A program made the position numbers and the translations under genes. A stretch of 20,382 nucleotides of DNA. It comes from Bacillota bacterium. Its GTDB lineage: Bacteria; Bacillota_A; Clostridia; Tissierellales; Peptoniphilaceae. Below the pieces are notes generated by a model. That model was given only the letters and a program-made list of their open reading frames with translations. It made no database searches and was not told the origin of the DNA. The stretch spans positions 1 through 20,382 of the forward strand of contig JAEZZN010000140.1 in NCBI GenBank assembly GCA_023418535.1. Reading direction: 5' to 3'. Below are positions 15,221 to 20,382 of the stretch, piece by piece (positions within the stretch are counted from its first letter, which is position 1; each line of letters opens with the position of its first letter).

Positions 15221-18016
15221 TTATAACACGCCATTATCATCACTTTTTTTAGTATTTTCTTCTATATATTTATTCATAAAAAATGATAGCAATGATTTAT
15301 TTTCACAATTTTTAATTTCAAAATTATTAGCTTCTATATTCTTAACAGTTTCACCAATCATATCTAAAACTTTCTTATTAATTTCTTCATCAAACTTATA
15401 AGTAAATATCCTTTGTTTAGCATCTAAATCAGTAAAATATAAACTCATAGTATCTATCTCTTCCCCTTTTGTTATCTTATACAAATATGCATACAAATTA
15501 ATTTGATTAAAATAATCATTCAAGGATGGGTGGTTTCCTTCTTCATCAGGTGGATTTCCAGTTTTAAAGTCCATTATATGAGTTTTTCCATCTTTTTCAT
15601 AAACCATATCGATATTACCATTTATTAGATAGTCATTTGTAGAAAAGGTAATAGCAAGTTCAGACTCTTTTGGAGTACCAATATCACAAAGATTTTCAAT
15701 ATAAAGATTAACTTCTTTTATAGCTCTATCTACATCTTCTTGTGTAAATTCAATAGCACCTTCTCTAAACTTTTGTCTAGCTTTTACCGTAACTAAATCT
15801 CTTATATCTTTTATTTCAATATTTTCTATTTTATTTTTATTTATAGATTCAATACTTTCATGGACCAAACTACCATAAAACAATGACTTTGTCTTAGGAA
15901 ATGTAAATTTCAATTTTCTTCTATAATAGTAGTCCATTGGACATTTGTTATATACTGAAATATCAGTTGTATATGAATATTGTGATTTTACAGTATTTTC
16001 TTTTTCCTCATCTGCTTCAATATTTAATTCGCTTATTTTAGTTTCATTGACATCATCTAATAAATATTCTAAATAGTTTTCTTTGTTTTTATTAAATTTT
16101 TCGCCTTTATCATGAGTAAGTATCAATAAATCTTTAGCTCTTGAAAAACCTGTATAAAACTTTCTAGAAAAATCTAAAATATTGATTAATTTTACTGGTT
16201 CATAATCACTATTTATCCCAAACTCTTCACTTAAATTATTTAATATTCTATCTAACGGACTAATATATTGATTATATGGTTCATCTCCCATAGAACCCAT
16301 AAATACAACAGGATACTCCATACCCTTTGAAGCATGAATAGTCAACATAGAAATACTATTAATATCAGGAATCTTTGTTTCCTCTTCAAATTCGGATATT
16401 TTTTGATTTCTTATAAAATCTATAAAATCGTAGAAAAATGTATTTACAAAATTCTCTATATTTAATTTGTTAATTTCAAATATTTGATTTGCTATTTGAT
16501 ATTTTTGAAGTAATTCCAAATATCTAGAAATGTTTTTTGCTCTATGTTCATCTTTCATATATGAATAAAATGGATCATAAGCAAAAAGTCTATAATAGAT
16601 ATCGTATATATTTAATGAAAAATCATCACTTAAAATATATCTACTCATTCTATTTACAAAATCTTGAATCTCATCATTTCTAAGCATTATCTTATATGTT
16701 TTTTCATATTCTCTATCTAAAAAAGCTTGAATATCAAATCCTCTTGATATTTTCATTCTATCGATTGCAGGTTTAAAAATTGAATAAATAATTCCTATAA
16801 GTTCTAATACTTCTTTCTTAGATAAAAGAGTCTTGGTAGTTGGCGTATAAACCCCAATCCCTCTTTGTTTTAAATAAGTCTTTAATTTACTAGCTTGCGG
16901 TGAATTTATTGAATTAAATAATATTGCGACTTCATTGTAATTATTTATAGCTTTGTTTCTTTTTAAATCCTGAATAGTTTGAAATATTTCTTCTTTCCAT
17001 TCATCTTCATTATTTGAAACACGTTTTATTACTCTATCTTCACCAGACACTTTTGCAGAATAAAGTAATTTACTAAATCTATACGGCTTTAATTCGGGAT
17101 GTTTTTCAATTAAATCTTGCATGTATTTTGAATAAAACTTTATTATGCTATCTTCTGATCTATAATTTTGTTGAAGTTTAATAATCTTGACATCTGGAAA
17201 CAACTTGTCAAATTGTAATATATTCTTTACACTTGCTCCTCTGAATCTATAAAGACTTTGATCATCATCCCCTACAACACATATATTTTGATTTTCATTT
17301 AGTAAATCTAAAATTATTTTTTCTTGAACAGTATTTGTATCTTGGTATTCGTCAATTAAAATATAATTAATTTGTTCTTGTAGTTTTCTTCTAACTTGTT
17401 CATTCTCATGAATCAGTTTATATGTATAGAAAAGTTTATGAGAAAAATCAATCATATTATATGCTTCAAGTATAGTTTCGTATTGCTTAGTTATATTTAA
17501 TAATATCTGATTGATAGAATCACTAGATTTTCTTTCTAAAATACCTTCTTCACAAACTTTATCTACTATTTTAGCGATATTATTTATTTCTGTATTTAGA
17601 TTTATTACTTTTGAATATCCCGGTATTTTTCTAAAATAGTTTATATTTTTTCTTATTAAATACTTTTGTTCTACCTCATCTATCTGGGTATAGCCTTCTC
17701 TTAGAGACAAATGTATTAAATTATCTCTTAAAATTTTATCGCAAATCGTATGGAAATTACCTATGTGCATATCATTGACATCTTTTTGAATTCCATATTC
17801 TTTAAATTTTATAGAAAGTCTATCTATCAATTCATATGCTGCTTTATTAGTAAATGTTGAAATCATTATTTCACTTGGATCAATATTCTTTTCTCCGACC
17901 ATATATAAGACTCTTTCAACTAAAGTGAAAGTCTTCCCAGTACCTGGCCCTGCGATTATCAGAACTGGTCCATCTATTGTTTTTATTGCTTGTTCTTGTT
18001 GAAAATTATATTTCAT
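15221..18016 (-). CDS. UvrD/PcrA-type DNA helicase fused to a RecB/Cas4-like nuclease domain
   Basis: A 931-residue SF1A helicase with a C-terminal PD-(D/E)XK nuclease, likely acting in DNA repair or end processing. Helicase motifs in order: AGPGTGKT (22-29), TFTNKAA, IDEYQDTN (221-228), VGDDDQSLYRFRGA (248-261), LQQNYRS (281-287), TIHASKGMEYPVVF (559-572) and YTGFSRAKD (621-629). Nuclease residues: CPMDYYY (692-698), GSLVHE with His719, Asp803 in GNIDM, DFKTG (816-820) and the QINLYAY stretch (838-844). This resembles AddA/RecB-type domain order, but the protein is shorter than AddA and no addB is nearby. Fe-S nucleases of this type have one Cys before and three after the active site; here only C692 and C904 remain. 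I start at 18016, with AAGG 8 bases upstream, rather than 18031. Confidence 0.9.
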   Translation of the reverse strand: MKYNFQQEQAIKTIDGPVLIIAGPGTGKTFTLVERVLYMVGEKNIDPSEIMISTFTNKAAYELIDRLSIKFKEYGIQKDVNDMHIGNFHTICDKILRDNLIHLSLREGYTQIDEVEQKYLIRKNINYFRKIPGYSKVINLNTEINNIAKIVDKVCEEGILERKSSDSINQILLNITKQYETILEAYNMIDFSHKLFYTYKLIHENEQVRRKLQEQINYILIDEYQDTNTVQEKIILDLLNENQNICVVGDDDQSLYRFRGASVKNILQFDKLFPDVKIIKLQQNYRSEDSIIKFYSKYMQDLIEKHPELKPYRFSKLLYSAKVSGEDRVIKRVSNNEDEWKEEIFQTIQDLKRNKAINNYNEVAILFNSINSPQASKLKTYLKQRGIGVYTPTTKTLLSKKEVLELIGIIYSIFKPAIDRMKISRGFDIQAFLDREYEKTYKIMLRNDEIQDFVNRMSRYILSDDFSLNIYDIYYRLFAYDPFYSYMKDEHRAKNISRYLELLQKYQIANQIFEINKLNIENFVNTFFYDFIDFIRNQKISEFEEETKIPDINSISMLTIHASKGMEYPVVFMGSMGDEPYNQYISPLDRILNNLSEEFGINSDYEPVKLINILDFSRKFYTGFSRAKDLLILTHDKGEKFNKNKENYLEYLLDDVNETKISELNIEADEEKENTVKSQYSYTTDISVYNKCPMDYYYRRKLKFTFPKTKSLFYGSLVHESIESINKNKIENIEIKDIRDLVTVKARQKFREGAIEFTQEDVDRAIKEVNLYIENLCDIGTPKESELAITFSTNDYLINGNIDMVYEKDGKTHIMDFKTGNPPDEEGNHPSLNDYFNQINLYAYLYKITKGEEIDTMSLYFTDLDAKQRIFTYKFDEEINKKVLDMIGETVKNIEANNFEIKNCENKSLLSFFMNKYIEENTKKSDDNGVL

Positions 18017-18141
18017 ATTACCAACCTTCATTAAACTACATTTAAACTTTCATTTAATATTTTCTATATTTTATCGTATTATTTTGAAAATATTTAATTC
18101 CATATATATATATAGTATATATTATAACTTTATTTAATAAG
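18017..18141. other. AT-rich intergenic stretch upstream of the helicase gene
   Basis: Contains a run of alternating T and A (about 18102-18126) and several TATAAT-like words, so it should hold the promoter of the helicase gene. On the minus strand TTTTCA and TATAGA are 16 bases apart, but in such AT-rich DNA this is weak evidence. No small gene is seen. Confidence 0.35.
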
Positions 18142-18175
18142 ATAGGATTGATTCGTATAAACGATTCAATCCTAT
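18142..18175 (-). terminator. Hairpin terminator after the phosphorylase gene
   Basis: A 10-bp outer stem (ATAGGATTGA / TCAATCCTAT), one T·T mismatch, then a 4-bp inner stem (TCGT/ACGA) around ATAA. It starts 11 bases past the phosphorylase stop codon. The T-tract on the minus strand is poor (CTTATTAAAT), so termination may be incomplete. Confidence 0.6.
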
Positions 18176-18185
18176 TATATATATA

Positions 18186-19016
18186 TTATTTATTCATTCT
18201 CTTAATAAACTCTAAAACTAAATCTATAAAGTATTCTGACGCTGCTTCACCTGCATCTATTACTTCTTGTTCTGATAATTCAACATCTGAAATACCTGCT
18301 GCTAAATTTGTAACCAATGTAATACCAGCCACTTTCATCCCCATATGTCTTGCAGCTAAAGACTCAATTCCTGTTGACATACCAACAGCATCTCCTCCTA
18401 AAAGTCCAACCATTTTAACTTCTGCTGGAGTTTCATATTGAGGTCCAGAAAATTGACAATATACTCCATTCTGTATAGGAAGTCCTTTTTCTTTAGCAAT
18501 TTCTTCAATTAAATCACCATACTCTTTATTATATACTTCTGTCATATCAGGGAATCTTGTACCCAATTCTTTAATATTTTGTCCTATTAATGGTGATTCC
18601 ACAAATTGAACTATGTGGTCTCTTATAATCATTAAATCTCCAATATTAAAATTTTTATTTACACCACCAGCTGCGTTTGTAACAATTAAAGTTTTGGCAC
18701 CCATAAGACCCATTAATCTTGTTGGTAACACTATGTCTTGAGCTGTATACCCTTCATATCTGTGAACTCTTCCTTGCATAATAACAGTTGGAACACCATG
18801 AATGTGAGTAAATACAAATCTACCTTTATGGCCTGGCGCTGTGGATACAGGAAAAGCTTTAATTTCTCTATATGATATTTCTGCTTCCACTTCCACTACA
18901 TCTGCAAGTTTACCCAAACCTGACCCAAGAGTGATTGCAAGCTCAGGCTTAAAATCAATCTTAGATTTCAAATCTTCATATGCTGTCATCAATCTTTCGT
19001 ATGCTTTATTTTCCAT
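18186..19016 (-). CDS. punA: Purine nucleoside phosphorylase (trimeric PNP/MTAP type)
   Basis: Cytoplasmic enzyme of purine salvage that splits guanosine and inosine (and the deoxy forms) with phosphate into base and (deoxy)ribose-1-phosphate. The 276-residue product matches the trimeric family: phosphate site GSGLG (31-35), APGHKGR (60-66, His63), GRVHRYEGY (82-90), TNAAGG (113-118), base-site Glu195 in QYETPAE, GMSTGIE (212-218) and TNLAAG (236-241, Asn237). GGAG lies 6 bases before the ATG at 19016, 10 bases after the stop of alanine dehydrogenase, so the two are probably one transcript. The PNP/MTAP family also holds methylthioadenosine phosphorylases; the QYETPAE and MST segments favour a nucleoside phosphorylase of the punA (pupG) type. 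Confidence 0.92.
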   Translation of the reverse strand: MENKAYERLMTAYEDLKSKIDFKPELAITLGSGLGKLADVVEVEAEISYREIKAFPVSTAPGHKGRFVFTHIHGVPTVIMQGRVHRYEGYTAQDIVLPTRLMGLMGAKTLIVTNAAGGVNKNFNIGDLMIIRDHIVQFVESPLIGQNIKELGTRFPDMTEVYNKEYGDLIEEIAKEKGLPIQNGVYCQFSGPQYETPAEVKMVGLLGGDAVGMSTGIESLAARHMGMKVAGITLVTNLAAGISDVELSEQEVIDAGEAASEYFIDLVLEFIKRMNK

Positions 19017-19026
19017 ATTTTCTCCA

Positions 19027-20136
19027 TTAAATTAATTCTTTAATATCAGTATATTCTAATCCTAAATCCTTGGCAACTTGTTTGGCAGTCATCTTACCTT
19101 TAAATGTATTAAATCCATTTCTAAGATCTTCATCTTTTTCAATTATTTTCTTAAAATCACCACTAGCTATTTTACTTGCATATCTTATAGTTGAATTCGT
19201 AAGTGCATGGGTTGAAGTATGTGGTACTGCACCCGGGATATTAGCTACAGCATAATGAATAACTCCTTCTTCCACATATACTGGATCGCTATGTGTAGTA
19301 ACTCTATCAATAGTTTCAAATATTCCACCTTGGTCTACTGCAACGTCAATAATTACAGAACCTGGTTTCATAGATTTAACCATTTCTCTTGTTACAAGAG
19401 TCGGAGCTTTAGCGCCTCCTGGTAATAAAACTGCACCAATTACCATATCAGACATAGCAACTGCTTCCGCTATATTTTTTTTGTTAGAAACTAAAGTTTG
19501 AACATCAAGTCCAAATAAATCATCTAAAGCTCCCAATTTTTCAGGATTTCTTCCCATAAGTATAACTTTTGCACCTAGACCAATAGCGATTTTAGTTGCA
19601 TTTTGTCCTACATTACCACCACCGATAATAGTAATTGTACCTCTTTCAACTCCTGGTACACCACCTAAAAGCACTCCGGAGCCGCCATTTTGTTTTTGTA
19701 AATATTGAGCACCTAAAATTGGAGCCATACGACCAGCTACTTGTGACATAGGCATAAGAAGTGGTAAATGTCCTGGGGTTCCAATTGTTTCATAAGCTAT
19801 TGCAGTAACTTTTTTATCTAAAAGTTCTTGCGCTAATTCTAAATCTGCAGCTAAATGGAAATATGCATATATGATTAAACCTTCTCTAAAATACTTAAAC
19901 TCTTCCTTCAATGGTTCCTTAACTTTCATAACCATATCACATTCCCAAACTGTATCTACATCACAGATAATAGCCCCTTCATCTTCATATTCTTTATCTG
20001 AAATGCCAGAGTCTACACCCGCTCCCTTTTCAATATACACTTCGTGACCTTCGTGAACTAGAGTTGTAACTCCCGCAGGGTTAATTGATACTCTATGCTC
20101 TTGATTCATTATTTCTCTAGGAATTCCTATTTTCAT
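19027..20136 (-). CDS. ald: Alanine dehydrogenase
   Basis: NAD-dependent enzyme interconverting L-alanine and pyruvate plus ammonium; in fermenting cells it can use alanine as a nitrogen and carbon source or make alanine. The 369-residue product is of family length. It shows MKIGIPREIMNQEHRVSINP at the N-terminus with Arg15, then Lys73, His94 and Asp268, which match the Bacillus catalytic and substrate residues Arg15, Lys75, His96 and Asp270 with a two-residue offset. The NAD-binding loop is IIGGGNVGQNA (170-180). The transhydrogenase alpha subunit is related but is ruled out by the Ald-type N-terminus and by the missing beta partner. AAGGA lies 6 bases before the ATG. The link to the purine enzyme that follows has no clear metabolic logic. 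Confidence 0.95.
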   Translation of the reverse strand: MKIGIPREIMNQEHRVSINPAGVTTLVHEGHEVYIEKGAGVDSGISDKEYEDEGAIICDVDTVWECDMVMKVKEPLKEEFKYFREGLIIYAYFHLAADLELAQELLDKKVTAIAYETIGTPGHLPLLMPMSQVAGRMAPILGAQYLQKQNGGSGVLLGGVPGVERGTITIIGGGNVGQNATKIAIGLGAKVILMGRNPEKLGALDDLFGLDVQTLVSNKKNIAEAVAMSDMVIGAVLLPGGAKAPTLVTREMVKSMKPGSVIIDVAVDQGGIFETIDRVTTHSDPVYVEEGVIHYAVANIPGAVPHTSTHALTNSTIRYASKIASGDFKKIIEKDEDLRNGFNTFKGKMTAKQVAKDLGLEYTDIKELI

Positions 20137-20178
20137 AATTATCCTTTCTTTGTTTTTATAATTTATCTATATATTTAT

Positions 20179-20227
20179 TGTATAGTAAAATATTAAAATC
20201 ACAAAATTTTTAAATCTAATTATACCA
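20179..20227 (-). promoter_or_regulatory. Candidate promoters for ald
   Basis: Two weak candidates on the minus strand. The first is TTTTGT (20206-20201) with TATACA (20184-20179) at 16 bases spacing. The second is an extended -10, TGGTATAAT (20227-20219), without a clear -35, which would give a leader of about 75 bases. No riboswitch-like fold is evident in that leader. Confidence 0.35.
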
Positions 20228-20256
20228 ATCCTAGAATAATTAGTTTTAAAAATACA

Positions 20257-20306
20257 AAAGGTGGTGTGTCAGAATGACTAAATTTCTGATACACTACCTT
20301 TTTTTT
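20257..20306. terminator. Long imperfect hairpin with T-tract at the right edge, bidirectional terminator or element footprint
   Basis: Arms of 18 bases (20257-20274 and 20284-20301) pair throughout with two G·T wobbles on the plus strand, around a 9-nt loop, followed by eight T at 20299-20306. On the minus strand the complementary side ends in TTTTGTATTTTT. It should therefore terminate in either direction and isolate ald from whatever lies to the right. The rest to 20382 is AT-rich with repeated AGTTTTT words and shows no gene. Confidence 0.7.
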
Positions 20307-20382
20307 CTGATTCTTTGATGTTTACTTAATCATAAACTTTTGGTTTTAATAGAAATTTTTAGTTTTTTTTAGTTTTTGGCAA

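Noticed and set aside
18148..18441. Plus-strand open frame running from the intergenic hairpin into the purine nucleoside phosphorylase gene
   Set aside because: It has no homology-like motifs and most of it is antisense to a conserved enzyme.
19017..19026. A purine riboswitch in front of the phosphorylase gene
   Set aside because: Only 10 bases separate the two genes, which is too short for an aptamer.
1..20382. CRISPR array, tRNA or rRNA genes, prophage or biosynthetic cluster
   Set aside because: No regularly spaced direct repeats, no tRNA-like cloverleaf or rRNA sequence, and no phage or specialised metabolism genes were recognised on either strand.

Overview
The window is a dense, AT-rich stretch of a low-GC Gram-positive (Firmicutes-type) chromosome. 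Every gene I can support lies on the minus strand. The order yybS–gdpP–rplI–dnaB is the one known from Bacillus and Clostridia. The pairing of a DnaD-like primosome protein with a DnaI/DnaC-type loader, the very low GC and short intergenic gaps suggest an anaerobic clostridial or tissierellial coccus (Peptoniphilaceae such as Parvimonas, Anaerococcus or Helcococcus). This placement is inference; no rRNA or other direct marker is present.

Read in the direction of transcription (high to low coordinates), the layout is as follows. (1) 20382-20137: an imperfect bidirectional hairpin/terminator and the leader of ald. (2) 20136-18186: alanine dehydrogenase and purine nucleoside phosphorylase, ending near a hairpin at 18142-18175. 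(3) 18016-15221: a UvrD-type helicase with a C-terminal RecB/Cas4-like nuclease domain. (4) 15170-2666: a tightly packed run with overlapping or near-abutting genes: yybS-like membrane protein, c-di-AMP phosphodiesterase gdpP, rplI, dnaB, a GNAT acetyltransferase, dnaD-like, dnaI-like, a degenerate YjeF_N/NnrE-like protein, serS, murG and two tandem M29 aminopeptidases. (5) 2594-176: ddl and murF, preceded by a good candidate promoter and closed by a strong hairpin terminator at 123-160. (6) 1-122: hairpins that look like the end of a mobile element or another transcription unit outside the window.

The long run joins replication (DnaB, DnaI, DnaD), translation (L9, SerRS), c-di-AMP turnover (GdpP) and peptidoglycan precursor synthesis (MurG, Ddl, MurF). 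Most gene pairs overlap by 1-26 bases, so translational coupling is likely.

Most of the window is housekeeping and I do not see a clear new defence, mobile or biosynthetic system. The points most worth a second look are: a Ddl with Phe where D-Ala-D-Ala ligases usually carry the catalytic-site Tyr; an NnrE-like protein whose nucleotide-binding signature is broken; two aminopeptidase paralogues inside a cell-wall gene run; an unassigned acetyltransferase nested between dnaB and dnaD; the helicase–nuclease fusion that keeps only two of the cysteines expected for an Fe-S nuclease; and the element-like hairpins at the left edge. Several gene starts were moved downstream from the longest open frame on ribosome-binding-site grounds (murF, the first aminopeptidase, the acetyltransferase, gdpP, the helicase).
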